A stretch of DNA of 64,000 nt from Paenibacillus lignilyticus. GTDB lineage: Bacteria > Bacillota > Bacilli > Paenibacillales > Paenibacillaceae. Shown here piece by piece: positions 34,505 to 46,200 of the stretch (positions are counted from its first letter, which is position 1; every line of letters starts with the position of its first letter). Where the stretch lies: NCBI RefSeq assembly GCF_017942085.1, contig NZ_JAGKSP010000016.1, positions 1-64,000 on the forward strand. The letters run 5' to 3'. Under the pieces are notes generated by a model. That model was not told the origin of the DNA and did not search any database. It saw nothing but the letters and a program-made list of their open reading frames with translations. Both the position numbers and the translations under genes were made by a program.

Positions 34505-35242
34505 TCACTGTTTGTAATATTTAGTCTGCTTGATCAACGAGTCGATCTCCTGCATGCAAGGCATCTGATCGATTTCACTCGGCTCGAAGCTGTCCAAGCG
34601 CGAAATTTCAAGCAGCAGTTTATCCAGCTTGATCAACATCTCTTCGTTCGACTCCAACGATTGCTTAACGAATGTCAGCTGCTCGTTAACGATTCCCGAT
34701 CTTACTTGGAGAAGCTCAGGAGAAATTCTGGAGGGCTTACGGCCTCCTCCGGCATTCTCCAGCTCCGATTCGTCGAACACATGCAGCCGGTTCAAGATGC
34801 TCCTCACGTTCAGGTAAAATAACTTCTCAACCTCCCGTGTCACCGAAGCGAATTTCTTGTAGCTAAGCTCATTCGGATCGAATCGCTGCCCGAGAACGTT
34901 CAGCAGCGTGTCCTGTCTCTTATTCATCCGCTCCATCTGCTCCAGGGCGTAAGCCATATCCTCCTGCAGCACCTTCACTCGTCGATACCTCATTAGTGCC
35001 TCCTCGAAGTCTTCTCTTGTTTGAAGCTGCTTGGGAGAGATCGACTCCTGCTGCTTAAACAGCAGCGTGAAGCTTCCATATAGAAGTGTCAGTCCGCTGG
35101 CAAGAAGCAATGTGACACCGAGAGCCGACTCGAATGGACGCTCCCCAATCTCAATCCCCATCAAGCCGGGCGAGAATACCGCAATATTCAAAGCCGCGAT
35201 GACCACGATCATTCCCAGCAGCTTCACGAATTTAGTCCCCAT
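34505..35242 (-). CDS. Membrane protein of the TelA operon
   Basis: A 245-residue protein with two N-terminal membrane segments (about 5-25 and 38-62) and a long cytoplasmic coiled-coil part (EALMRYRRVKVLQEDMAYALEQMERMNKRQ onward). ATG 35242 follows GGAGGAG; the frame opens nine codons earlier without a better site. It is the first gene of the unit and starts translation of a transcript continuing to the VWA gene 11 bases after its stop. I do not recognise a named family; the topology suggests a membrane platform for the TelA protein. Confidence 0.75.
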   Translation of the reverse strand: MGTKFVKLLGMIVVIAALNIAVFSPGLMGIEIGERPFESALGVTLLLASGLTLLYGSFTLLFKQQESISPKQLQTREDFEEALMRYRRVKVLQEDMAYALEQMERMNKRQDTLLNVLGQRFDPNELSYKKFASVTREVEKLFYLNVRSILNRLHVFDESELENAGGGRKPSRISPELLQVRSGIVNEQLTFVKQSLESNEEMLIKLDKLLLEISRLDSFEPSEIDQMPCMQEIDSLIKQTKYYKQ

Positions 35243-35650
35243 CGACCATGCTCCTCCATCCAGTTTCATTCCAATGTACGCGGCTTGATCGCAACATATT
35301 TCCGTTTCCTTAATCTGGATTACGAAAGATCAGACGCGTAGTTTCAACATCGCTTTTTTTACCCAATTGGACAAGAAGCTGCGAGTCTTGACATTTTATT
35401 GTAATTCGACATTTTCTTCCATCATCCTTGGCGATTACTTAAAATTTTCCATAAGATTCGAACGTGCGGACGCTTGGACCATGACGCTCAATCTGCCAGA
35501 GAGTCCCAAATAAAATTTATTTTTTAGCTTGATTTCCAACTTTTTGTGTTATAATTTCCATAGTTTTTTGACCGGAGACCAGCCCTGTATGAAGTGAAGG
35601 CGATATTCGGAACCTGCAAAATGCAGAAACTTACAGAAGTCGGTGATCAC
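35243..35650. other. Intergenic region between divergent TelA and ABC exporter units
   Basis: About 400 bases without a convincing gene. On the plus strand a plausible promoter lies at 35529-35555. No clear -35/-10 pair, operator or repeat was found for the leftward unit. Confidence 0.5.
35529..35555 (+). promoter_or_regulatory. Candidate promoter of the ABC exporter genes
   Basis: TTGATT (35529-35534) and a consensus TATAAT (35550-35555) are 15 bases apart, slightly short. The distance to the first gene leaves an untranslated leader of roughly 90 bases. Confidence 0.5.
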
Positions 35651-37426
35651 ATGTTTCAATTCAAGTGGCTTTGGCACAATCTGATAGGCGATCGCACGCG
35701 TTATATTTTCGCGCTATGCCTATCGGTGGTGGGTTCCTCGCTCACCATTATCAATCCGTACATCGGACAGCGCATTGTCGATCTCTTCATCGCCGGCGAT
35801 GACGCAGCACGTTATCTGACAGACGAACGAGCGCTGCTGATCGGCCTTTGTTTGGGCATGATCGGCTTTTCTTTGCTTCGCACGAGTCTGGCCTACTGTA
35901 CGACCTTGCTTTATGAACGAGCTTCGCAGAACATGCTTTACCGGATCCGGATCTACCTGTATAACAAAATCCAGGGCCAAGACATGAGGTACTACGATCG
36001 CAATCGTACCGGGGATCTCATGACCAAGATGACGGGCGACCTCGAAATGGTCCGTCACTCCTTGGCGTGGATCGTGAAAACCATCATCGAATCGCTGACG
36101 GTATTCATTGCGGCAGTGGCGTATTTCTTCTATATCGACGCAGAGCTGACGTGGTGGCTGCTCATTCTGTCGCCTCCGATCGGCATCGTGGCCTTCATAT
36201 TCGCCAGACGCGTACGTCCGATGTATGTGGATCTGCGGGAGCGCCTATCGCAGCTGAACACGACGACGCAGGAAAATATCGCGGGGAATCGCGTGGTCAA
36301 AGCATTTGCGCGCGAGGAGTTCGAAATCAACAAATTCACGGAGAAAAGCGTGAACTACTCCAAGGCCAATAAGAAAGCCGCCTTGGTCTGGCTGGACTAT
36401 TTCCCCTACTTGGAGATCTTCTCTCAGGGATTCAGCGTCATTCTGATGCTGGCGGGAGGTCTGTTCGTCATGAACGAGCGGATTACGTTCGGGGAATTCT
36501 CGGCTTTCTCCGCGCTCGTCTGGGGACTTTCCAACCCGATGCGCAGCATTGGTATCATCATCAACGATATTCAGCGTTTCTTCGCGAGCCTTACCAAAAT
36601 CATCGAGGTCTACTACGCGCATCCGGAAATCGTCAACGAGCACAATGCCACGGTTAAGCGGCGTTACAACGGACGCATTCAGTTTGAGCATGTGAGCTTC
36701 AAGTATGATAGCGTGACGGTGCTGGAAGACATCAACTTCACGATCGAGCCCGGCGAGACGATTGCCATTATGGGCGCGACGGGGTCGGGCAAAACGACGC
36801 TCATTAACCTCATCCCGCGCTTCTATGACATTACGAGAGGCCGCGTCTTGGTAGACGGCAAGGATGTGCGCAAGCTGGAGCTTGATGAGCTGCGCGGCAA
36901 TATCGGGATCGCGACGCAGGACGTGCTGCTGTTCTCCGACACGATTGACGGCAACATTGCCTACAACAATCCCGATATGCCGGAAGAGGACGTCCATAAG
37001 TTTGCCGAGCTTGCCGCTGCGCAGGATTTCATACGCAAAATGCCGGAAGGCTACAATACCGTCGTCGGCGAACGCGGCGTCGGTCTGTCAGGCGGGCAGA
37101 AGCAGCGTATCGCCCTGGCTCGGGCATTAGCCGTGCAGCCTCCGATCCTCATTCTCGACGACACCACGTCTGCGGTCGACTTAGAGACGGAAGAGCATAT
37201 CCAGAAGAGTTTGCGCGAGCTGGACTTCCCTTGTACGAAGATCATCATCGCTCAGCGGGTATCCACAACGGCGCAGGCTGACCGCATTCTTATTTTGGAC
37301 AATGGACGGGTTATTGAAGAAGGCACTCACGCCGAGCTTCTAGCTAAGCGTGGTTACTATTACGACGTATTCATGCTGCAAATCGAAGGCATCGGAAGGG
37401 GGGCGGTCGCACATGGCCAGAAATAA
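35651..37426 (+). CDS. ABC exporter half-transporter with degenerate catalytic site
   Basis: A 591-residue half-transporter: six-helix membrane domain (about 1-310) and ATPase domain (about 345-580). The Walker A is GATGSGKTT and the signature LSGGQKQR is intact, but Walker B ends ILILDDTTSAVD, with Asp in place of the catalytic Glu. In heterodimeric exporters such as BmrC/BmrD this change marks the subunit carrying the degenerate site. ATG 35651 (MFQFKWLWHN) is preceded by a weak GGTGATC; a non-ATG start at 35594 is less likely. It overlaps the next gene by 14 bases. Substrate is unknown; drugs or lipids are usual. Confidence 0.9.
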   Translation: MFQFKWLWHNLIGDRTRYIFALCLSVVGSSLTIINPYIGQRIVDLFIAGDDAARYLTDERALLIGLCLGMIGFSLLRTSLAYCTTLLYERASQNMLYRIRIYLYNKIQGQDMRYYDRNRTGDLMTKMTGDLEMVRHSLAWIVKTIIESLTVFIAAVAYFFYIDAELTWWLLILSPPIGIVAFIFARRVRPMYVDLRERLSQLNTTTQENIAGNRVVKAFAREEFEINKFTEKSVNYSKANKKAALVWLDYFPYLEIFSQGFSVILMLAGGLFVMNERITFGEFSAFSALVWGLSNPMRSIGIIINDIQRFFASLTKIIEVYYAHPEIVNEHNATVKRRYNGRIQFEHVSFKYDSVTVLEDINFTIEPGETIAIMGATGSGKTTLINLIPRFYDITRGRVLVDGKDVRKLELDELRGNIGIATQDVLLFSDTIDGNIAYNNPDMPEEDVHKFAELAAAQDFIRKMPEGYNTVVGERGVGLSGGQKQRIALARALAVQPPILILDDTTSAVDLETEEHIQKSLRELDFPCTKIIIAQRVSTTAQADRILILDNGRVIEEGTHAELLAKRGYYYDVFMLQIEGIGRGAVAHGQK

Positions 37427-39188
37427 GTTCGATATGGATGAGAATTTGGAATCACCGTTTAATATCCGGCATTTCCGTCGTGCGCTGGTCTACATCAGAA
37501 GGCAGCAGAAGCCGATGATCATCGCGTTCATCCTGAGCGCCCTGTCAGCCGGTATCGCGCTCTCCGCGCCTCTCATCATGCAGCATGTCGTCGACGTTAC
37601 GATTCCCGCTAAGGACGGTCAAGCGCTTGTCGGTTGGTCGCTGCTTACGCTGGCTACCATCGTCGTCAGCGTCATCTTGGCCACGATCCGCTCGCGTATG
37701 ATGACGAGCGTCGGGCAGGATATCATTTTCGATATCCGGACGGATTTGTTCAAGCATTTGCAGGAGCTGCCGTTCCAATATTATGACGACCGCCCGCAAG
37801 GCAAGATTCTCATAAGGGTCGTCAACTACGTCAACTCCGTATCGGACGTGCTGTCCAACGGGATTATCAACTTAATCCTTGAGATCATGAACCTGCTCTT
37901 CATCGCTATCTTTATGTTCGCTGTTGACGTGAAGCTGTCTTTTGTCATTCTGGGCGGTCTGCCCGTCTTCCTAGGCATTATCATGCTGATCAAGACCAAG
38001 CAGCGCCGGGCATGGCAGTCGGTGTCTAACAAAAGCTCCAACCTGAACGCTTACTTGCAGGAGAGCATCAGCGGTATTCGCGTAACGCAAATCTTCACCC
38101 GAGAACAGCATAATGAAGGCATCTTCACCCGCTTGTCCACCAACTACCGCAGTGCGTGGATGAGAACGATGTATCTCAACTTTCTGGTCCCGTTCTCGGT
38201 CGATAACCTGGCGACGACGGTCACGACTGCGATCTACTTCGTAGGTTTGCTGGCACTCGGACCGGAAGAGGTGACGTTCGGCGTCATACTCGCGATGAGC
38301 AGCTACGCATCGCGCTTCTGGCAGCCGATCCTGAACATCTCGAACTTGTACAACAGCTTTATTAACTCGGTCGCCTACTTGGAGCGTATCTTCGAGACGC
38401 TTGATGAGCCGGTGACCGTCAGCGACGTGAAGGATGCGAAGGAATTGCCGCCTATCCGAGGCCATGTGACTTTCGACGATGTCACCTTCGCCTACGATCC
38501 GGGGCATAACATCCTGCAGAACCTTTCGTTCGATGTCAAAGCCGGTGAAAGCATCGCGCTCGTCGGTCCGACAGGCGCAGGCAAAACAACGGTGGTCAAC
38601 CTGATTTCGCGTTTCTACAACATCACCGGCGGACAAATTCGCATTGACGGTCATGATATCTCCCAGATCAAGCTCAAATCGCTGCGCAGTCAAATGGGGA
38701 TCATGCTGCAGGACAGCTTCATCTTCTCCGGCACGATCTTGGATAACATCCGCTACGGCAGGCTCGACGCTACCGAGGAAGAGGTTATCGCGGCCGCTAA
38801 GGCGGTCTGCGCGGATGAATTCATCCGCGAGTTCGAGAAAGGCTACTTGACCGAGGTCAACGAGCGCGGCTCGAAGCTCTCGCAAGGTCAGCGCCAGCTT
38901 ATCTCCTTCGCGCGCACGCTGCTTGCGAACCCGCGCATTCTCATCCTCGATGAGGCGACTTCGTCCATCGATGCGCAGACCGAGCGTCTGGTGCAGATGG
39001 GCTTGAATGAATTGCTGAAGGGACGCACGTCGTTCATTATCGCGCATCGTCTCTCGACGGTTAAGAACTGCGACCGCATCATGTACGTCGCCGACAAAGG
39101 CATCGCCGAAAGCGGATCGCACGACGAGCTGCTCGCGCGGCGCGGCCGGTATTATAAGCTGTATTCGGCTCAGAAGATGGAGGCTTGA
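37413..39188 (+). CDS. ABC exporter half-transporter, catalytically complete partner
   Basis: A 591-residue half-transporter with membrane domain (about 1-330) and ATPase domain (about 350-585). Walker A GPTGAGKTT and Walker B ILILDEATSSID with the catalytic Glu are intact; the signature reads LSQGQRQL. ATG 37413 follows GGAAGGGGGGCGG. It overlaps the first half-gene by 14 bases, so the two are translated together and should form a 1:1 heterodimer with one full and one weakened ATP site. Confidence 0.92.
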   Translation: MARNKFDMDENLESPFNIRHFRRALVYIRRQQKPMIIAFILSALSAGIALSAPLIMQHVVDVTIPAKDGQALVGWSLLTLATIVVSVILATIRSRMMTSVGQDIIFDIRTDLFKHLQELPFQYYDDRPQGKILIRVVNYVNSVSDVLSNGIINLILEIMNLLFIAIFMFAVDVKLSFVILGGLPVFLGIIMLIKTKQRRAWQSVSNKSSNLNAYLQESISGIRVTQIFTREQHNEGIFTRLSTNYRSAWMRTMYLNFLVPFSVDNLATTVTTAIYFVGLLALGPEEVTFGVILAMSSYASRFWQPILNISNLYNSFINSVAYLERIFETLDEPVTVSDVKDAKELPPIRGHVTFDDVTFAYDPGHNILQNLSFDVKAGESIALVGPTGAGKTTVVNLISRFYNITGGQIRIDGHDISQIKLKSLRSQMGIMLQDSFIFSGTILDNIRYGRLDATEEEVIAAAKAVCADEFIREFEKGYLTEVNERGSKLSQGQRQLISFARTLLANPRILILDEATSSIDAQTERLVQMGLNELLKGRTSFIIAHRLSTVKNCDRIMYVADKGIAESGSHDELLARRGRYYKLYSAQKMEA

Positions 39189-39213
39189 GTTTGTTGGCCT
39201 AGGGTAGATAAGG

Positions 39214-39248
39214 CAAACCCCCGATCTCGATGTGAGATCGGGGGTTTG
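39214..39248 (+). terminator. Terminator of the ABC exporter operon
   Basis: A perfect 15-bp stem (CAAACCCCCGATCTC and complement) encloses GATGT. It follows the stop at 39188 by 25 bases. Confidence 0.85.
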
Positions 39249-39378
39249 TACTGTTGAGGCTCTTCAGGATTGTTGCATGATGTGCAACAATTTCGGATTT
39301 TATCGTCTGAAGGTTAATCGAATTCAATTGGAACAGCGAGACAGTCACTTCTCTCATACATAATTAAGGAGACTATCT

Positions 39379-40161
39379 ATGAAAAAAACAATGATCGCAC
39401 TACTTCTAATAACTGCTATACTTTCCGCCACTCCGGCAAACGCTGAAAGCAAGTTTACTGATGTTGACGCGACGAAATATGCGTGGGCTACCGGATCCAT
39501 TGACTTCATGGTTGCCAGCGGCGTCGTGAAGGGCTATCCCGATGGTACCTTCAAGCCAGACAAGCCGGTGACCAAAGCAGAGTTTGCCCACATGTATCAC
39601 TTGCTCTTCCCGAGCGTGGATAATGGGTCAGACAAAGCCCTTAAGTTCAACGACGCAAAGAAGCATTGGGCTGCATTAGATATTGCCGCACTTTTTAATG
39701 GGGATGACAGTTGGCTGTTCGCCGATTACGATGGCAATATATTACCGGATAAGCAGCTTACACGTTGGGACGTTGCCATGCTGACTGCTTTTCTGACGAC
39801 ACAACTAAATGCCTCCGTAGACGCTGCCGGTAATTACATCACCTGTGACGAAATCTTCAGTACGATATCCTCTACCTTCAAAGATGTCCCCGTAAAACGG
39901 ATGACAAAGAACGATAGCTTGGAAGACAGTTTGAACTTCTACGCCCCTGTTATTTTTTACGACGATAACTTCGACGGAACCTTGATCTATGATGGGGACG
40001 GCGCTCAATTAAAAGCCGAGGCGATCTATTCGATTATCAAAGCTAATGTTATGGCGGGCGCTGATGGATACTTCAGACCGAAAGCCAAAGTTACGCGTGC
40101 CGAGGCTGTCACGATTCTGAATCGGGTGAACACAATCCTGCAAGGCGGGGAAAATAGATAG
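39379..40161 (+). CDS. Secreted SLH-domain protein
   Basis: A 260-residue exported protein. Signal peptide (1-22, ending ANA), then an SLH repeat (about 25-75; GSIDFMVASGVVKGYPDGTFKPDKPVTKAEFAH), a second diverged repeat (about 85-140), a unique part, and a third repeat at the C-terminus (AIYSIIKANVMAGADGYFRPKAKVTRAEAV). It is almost entirely SLH, so it may be a cell-wall-bound adaptor rather than an enzyme. ATG follows AAGGAG. A single-gene unit, convergent with the giant SLH protein gene. Confidence 0.88.
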   Translation: MKKTMIALLLITAILSATPANAESKFTDVDATKYAWATGSIDFMVASGVVKGYPDGTFKPDKPVTKAEFAHMYHLLFPSVDNGSDKALKFNDAKKHWAALDIAALFNGDDSWLFADYDGNILPDKQLTRWDVAMLTAFLTTQLNASVDAAGNYITCDEIFSTISSTFKDVPVKRMTKNDSLEDSLNFYAPVIFYDDNFDGTLIYDGDGAQLKAEAIYSIIKANVMAGADGYFRPKAKVTRAEAVTILNRVNTILQGGENR

Positions 40162-40163
40162 AA

Positions 40164-40197
40164 CAGAGGGGCGAGCCTATGTAGGCTCGCCCCTCTG
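40164..40197. terminator. Bidirectional terminator between two SLH genes
   Basis: A perfect 15-bp stem (CAGAGGGGCGAGCCT and complement) around ATGT lies between convergent genes. Confidence 0.85.
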
Positions 40198-40217
40198 TCA
40201 GTTATATAACCCACTGC

Positions 40218-43200
40218 TTACTTGTTCATCTGTGCCAACAAGTTGAGCAGAACCGTTACAGCCTCTGCTCTAGTAGCATGGTCGCGAGGGACGAATTGGT
40301 TATCGCCTTTGCCCTGCACAATGCCTGCTTGTTTCACAAACGCAACGCCGGCTTTAGCCCACTCCGGAATATCCTTGTCGTCGGCGAAATCGGTTGCCGC
40401 AACCTCTTTGATTGGCGTCCCCGTCGCTATTGCGATCATTGCCGCCATTTCCGCTCTCGTTATCTCTTCATTCGGACGGAAGCTGCCATCTGCATAACCT
40501 TTAATAATACCCGCTTGCACCGCCTGAGCGACTGCTTGCTTCGCCCATGTTCCGATCTTCGCCGTATCCGTAAAGGTCAGTTGTGCTCCTTCTCCTTGCG
40601 GCTTCAGCACATTCATCAGCATAACCGCAAATTCGGCGCGCGTGACGGTTTTGCCAGGCTTAAATGTACCGTCCTGGTATCCCTTAACGATTCCGCTGCT
40701 TGCCGCTTTCTTAATGTTAGGTTCAGCCCAATGTCCGGTGATGTCGCTAAAATGAATGGTTGGCGTTGGATTTTCCACAAATACCGCATATTTCGTAAAG
40801 TGATTGACCTCTACGGAGATGTGATTCGCGTTTATTTGGACACCGCCGACTTTTACCCATTCCTTCTTCACTTCGTCATAATAGAAGACCGCTACTTTCC
40901 CCTCGCCGCTCAATTTGGTCGGATTAAAAGCAAACGTCAACGTGATGGACTTACTGAAGTTCTCCGAGAAATTTTTCAGAATCTCGAAGACCGGACTGGC
41001 TATAACATCTTCATCCGAAACTAGATTTTCAGTGTTCAACACTTTGTCTATCGTTAGTTTCAGATCATTTGTTGTAGAACCGGCCGGAATAGAGATTGTA
41101 ACCGCATCTTCAAAGCTAACCTTGCCCGATTGACCTGCCGGAAGCGCTAGTGTACCGTCCGTCGAGGTTACCGGGTTGTCGCTTGGTGTTGATGGTGTTG
41201 TTGGCGTACCGGTAGATGCCGCTGTTACCGTGATGAGCGTAGCTGCGCTCACGTTGCTCGCTGCATCCGTTGCCGTAACCTCAAGCTGCGTAGCTGCCGG
41301 TAGCGCAGCTGTCAGCGTAATAGAGAATGTGCCTCCTGTTGCTACTGCAGATCCCAGCGTCGTTCCGCCCGCTTTTACCGTTACGGTCGAACCCGCTTCC
41401 GCAGTACCTGTGATGACGAGGTCATCGCTGTCCACTGCACTCACTGTCGGTGCCGCTGGAGGTGTTACGTCCGGCGGTGTTACTACTGTTGCCTCTGTTA
41501 CCGTAATGAGCGTTGCCGGGCTCACATTGCTTGCTGCATCCGTTGCCGTTACTTCAAGCTCCGTAGCTGTTGGTAGTGCAGCTGTTAGCGTAATAGAGAA
41601 TGTGCCTCCGATTGCTACTGCCGATCCCAACGTCGTTCCGCCTGCTTTTACCGTTACGGTCGAACCCGCTTCCGCTGTACCTGTGATGACAAGGTCATCG
41701 CTGTCCACTGCGTTCACTGTCGGCGCTGCCGGCGGTGTTACGTCCGGCGGTGTTACAACAGTTGCCTCTGTTACCGTAATGAGCGTTGCCGGGCTTACAT
41801 TGCTTGCTGCATCCGTTGCCGTTACCTCAAGCTCCGTAGCTGTTGGTAGAGCAGATGTTAGCGTAATAGAGAATGTGCCTCCGATTGCTATTGCCGATCC
41901 CAACGTCGTTCCGCCTGCTTTTACCGTTACGGTCGAACCCGCTTCCGCTGTACCCGTGATGACGAGGTCATCGCTGTCCACTGCATTCACTGTCGGCGCT
42001 GCCGGCGGCGTTACGTCCGGCGGTATTACTTCGTCTAGCTGGATTACTGATAGCGTGAACGTCTTCGTCTCGATTGCCGCATTCTTCTTGATTGTCGCAG
42101 TCAACGTTACTGGTGCATCGCCTGATCCGTATGCCGGACGCGTTACTGTTCCTGTTGCTGCATCAATTGCTGCGTTATCGGACGACCAGGTTACTGTCAC
42201 TCCGTTCAGTCCAGTTGCTGGCAGCGTTACTGCTTGCGTTACGCTTGTAGCGGAATCACTGCCACCGTAAGTAATGGCTAGCAAGGATTTCGCTGCGCTT
42301 ACTGCTTGCTCATCGGTCTGTGCCAGCTGCGGCACAGTCAGCGTGAACGTCTTCGTCTCGATTGCCGCATTCTTCTTGATTGTCGCAGTCAACGTTACGG
42401 TTGCATCGCCCGATCCGTATGCCGGACGAGTTACCGCACCTGTCGCTGCATCAATTGCTGCGTTATCGGACGACCAGGTTACTGTCGCTCCGTTCAGCCC
42501 TGTTGCCGGCAGCGTTACTGATTGCGTTACGCTTGTAGCGGAATCACTACCGCCGTAAGTGATGGCTAGCAAGGATTTCGCTGCGCTTACTGCTTGCGCA
42601 TCCGTTTGTGCCAGCTCTTTTACTGTTAACGTGAATGTTTTCGTCTCGCTCGCTGCATTCTTCTTGATTGTCGCAGTCAACGTTACGGTTGCATCGCCTG
42701 ATCCGTACGCCGGACGCGTTACTGCACCTGTCGCTGCATTAATTACGGTATCGTCGGACGACCACGTTACTGTCGTTCCGTTTAGTCCTGTCGCTGGCAA
42801 TGTTACTGTTTGCGTTACGCTTGTAGCAGAATCACTGGCACCATAACCCACTTCTAATGCCAACTTATCCGCGCTTACTGCTTCTTCATCTGTCTGTGCC
42901 AGCTTCGTTACAGTCAGCGTGAACGTCTTCGTCTCACTTGCTGCATTTTTCTTGATTGTCGCAGTCAACGTTACCGTCGCATCGCCCGATGCGTACGCCG
43001 GACGCGTTACTGCACCTGTCGCTGCATTAATTACGGTATCGTCGGACGACCACGTTACTGTCGTTCCGTTTAGTCCTGTCGCTGGCAATGTTACTGCTTG
43101 CGTTACGCTTGTAGCGGAATCACTTCCATCGTAACCAACTTCTAATGCCAACTTATCTGCACTTACTGCTTCTGCATCTGTCTGTGCCAGCTTCGTTACG

Positions 43201-46200
43201 GTCAACGTAAACGTCTTGGTCTCGCTTGCTGCATTTTTCTTGATTGTCGCAGTCAACGTTACGGTTGCATCTCCCGATGCGTATGCTGGACGCGTAACTG
43301 CACCTGTTGAAGCATTAATTGCTACATCATCGGACGACCATGTTACTGTCGTTCCGCTTAGCCCTGTTGTTGGCAGTGTTATTGCTTGCGTTACGCTTGC
43401 AGCTGTATCACTGCCATCGTAACCAACTTCTAATGTCAACTTATCTGCGCTTACCGCTTCTGCATCTGTCTGTGCCAGCTTCGTTACAGTCAGCGTAAAC
43501 GTCTTCGTCTCACTTACTGCATTCTTCTTGATCGTCGCAGTCAACGTTACGGTTGCATCACCCGATCCGTAAGCTGGACGCGTAACTGCACCTGTTGAAG
43601 CATTAATTGCCTCGTCATCGGACGACCATGTTACCGTCACTCCGTTCAGACCTGTTGCCGGTAGCGTCACCGCTTGCGTTACGCTTGCAGCTGTATCACT
43701 GCCGCCATAACCAACTTCGAGATCCGCTTTCGTTGCGTCAACCGCCTGCGCATCTGTCTGTGCCAGCTCCAACACGGTCAGCGTAAACGTCTTCGTCTCG
43801 CTTACTGCATTCTTCTTGATCGTCGCGGTCAACGTCACCGTCGCATCGCCCGATCCGTATGCCGGACGAGTTACAATACCTGTTGCTGCATCAATTGCTA
43901 CATTATCGGACGACCATGTAACTGTCGTTCCGTTTAGCCCAGTTGCCGGCAATGTTACTGCTTGCGTTACGCTTGTAGCGGTATCACCGCCACCATAACC
44001 AACTTCTAATGCCAACTTATCCGCGCTTACTGCTTCTTCATCTGTCTGTGCCAGCTTCGTTACAGTCAGCGTAAACGTCTTCGTCTCGCTTGCTGCATTC
44101 TTCTTGATCGTCGCGGTCAACGTCACCGTCACATCGCCCGTTGCAAATGCTGGACGCGTTACCGCTCCTGTCGTTGCATCAACAGAAGTATCATCGGATG
44201 ACCAGGTTATCGTCACTCCGTTTAGCCCTGTTCCTGGCAACGTCACTGCTTGCGTCACGCTTGCAGCTGTGTCACTGCCATTGTAACCAACTACCAATGC
44301 CGTCTTAGCCGCGCTTACCGCTTGTTCATCCGTCTGTGCCAGCTCCAACACGGTCAGCGTAAACGTCTTCGTCTCGCTTACTGCATTCTTCTTGATCGTC
44401 GCGGTCAACGTCACCGTCGCATCGCCCGATCCGTATGCCGGACGCGTTACAGCACCTGTTGCAGCATCAATTGCTGTATCATCGGACGACCAGGATACTG
44501 TCGTTCCGCTAAGCCCTGTTGCCGTCAACGTCACTGCCTCCGTTACGCTTGCAGACGTATCAGTACCACCGTAACCAACTTCTAGCGCCGACTTCGCCTC
44601 GCTTACCGCTTCTGCATCTGTCTGTGCCATCTTCTGCACGGTCAATATGAACGTTTTCGTCTGGCTGACTCCGCCTCTGGCGATCGTCGCAGTCAACGTT
44701 ACCGTTGCATCGCCCGCTCCATATATCGGACGCGTTACTACACCTGTCGCTCCGATAACTGATGCATCACTAGACGACCATGTAACTGTCGTACCAAGCA
44801 ACCCTGCCGTTGGCAGCGTTACCGATTGCGTTACGCTTGCAGCGGAATCACCGCCGCCGTACCCAACTTCCAAAACCGTCGTTGCTGCGTCTACCGCTTG
44901 CGCATCCGTTGGCGCTTGCTCCAGTACGGTCAGCTCGAACGTTTTCGTCTGGCTTATGCCGCCTATGCTAATCGTTGCGGTTAAAGTCACCGTTGCATCG
45001 CCCGCTCCGTATGCGGGACGCGTTACCACGCCTGTCGTCCCAATAGTTGCCGGTACGCTGGAAGACCACGAAACGGTGGTTCCATTCATTCCTGTTGTCG
45101 GCAACGTTACCGACTGCGTTACGCTTGCGGCGGAATCGCTGCCGCCGTATGTGATGGCAAGTGCCGCATTCGCTGCGCTGATGGTATCTTTCGTTACGCT
45201 GACAGTCAGCGCATCGGAAACATTCCCCACAGGATCCGTAACAACAATCGCAATGTTGTTGGCTCCCTCTGTTAGCTTCGTGAGATCAATCGGAAGCGTC
45301 GCTTTACCGCCCGCAGCCAAGACGCTTACTCCCGTCTGTAGGACGTTCGCGCCGCCAACTTTCGCCGTTACTGCGGCTCCTGTCTCCGCATTCACGGCGA
45401 TGTTGAAGTTAGCGGTCTGAGTAGTCCCTGCTTTATCAGCCGTGCCATCTTCCGTTGCGGTTATTGGTGCCGTTGTATCCTTCGTTACCCTAACCGATAA
45501 TTCTTGGGAGTTGATGTTGCCTGAAGGATCCTGTAAAACAATTACAATTGCGTTATCGCCCTCCGACAAACTATCGATCTCAATCGGAAGCGTCGCTTTC
45601 CCACTGCTTACCGTAACTTCGGAACCCGTTTGCAAAACGTTAACGCCGCCAACTTTCGCTGTGGCCTTTGTCCCGTTTTGGGCCGTTACGATGATCGTAA
45701 AGTCCGCTCTCTGAGTTGTTCCTTCTTTATTAGCCGTTCCATCCTCTGCCGGTGCCTTATAAATAGTTACTGCGCCGGATGCCGCCGATTGGGCACCATC
45801 CTTATAATTTACGGTATCCCCGATCGCTTTCACTTTGACCGTATAATTACCCGCTCCTGCAGCAAGCATGGCGGCTAAGAAATTCGTGTTTGTGCTGCCA
45901 GCGGCCACCGAGACTGCGCTGCCCCAGACAGATCCGTTACGGTACAGTTGCGCTTCATAGCTAACCGCCCCAGCCACACTGCCCCACGATGCATTGCCAT
46001 TCGGATTAAGCTGTACACCCGTAACCTGCGCCAGCGAAGACGCCGTGTTAACCACGTTGACGGCTACTCTCTTGAATGGTCCGTTGCTTACGTGCAAGGC
46101 GATTGTCTGCCAACCTAGAGGCAGTTTGGCCAAAAATGACTTTTTAACCGTCACCGTAGTTCCTGATACGCTATAATCGGTTCCTTCTACCAATGCGCTG

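Noticed and set aside
37971-39122. Minus-strand frame of 383 codons inside the second ABC gene
   Set aside because: Antisense shadow of a conserved ATPase domain.
41176-42270. Long plus-strand reading frame of 364 codons inside the giant SLH gene
   Set aside because: It mirrors the Ala/Val/Thr-rich Ig repeats on the other strand; no ribosome site and no family.
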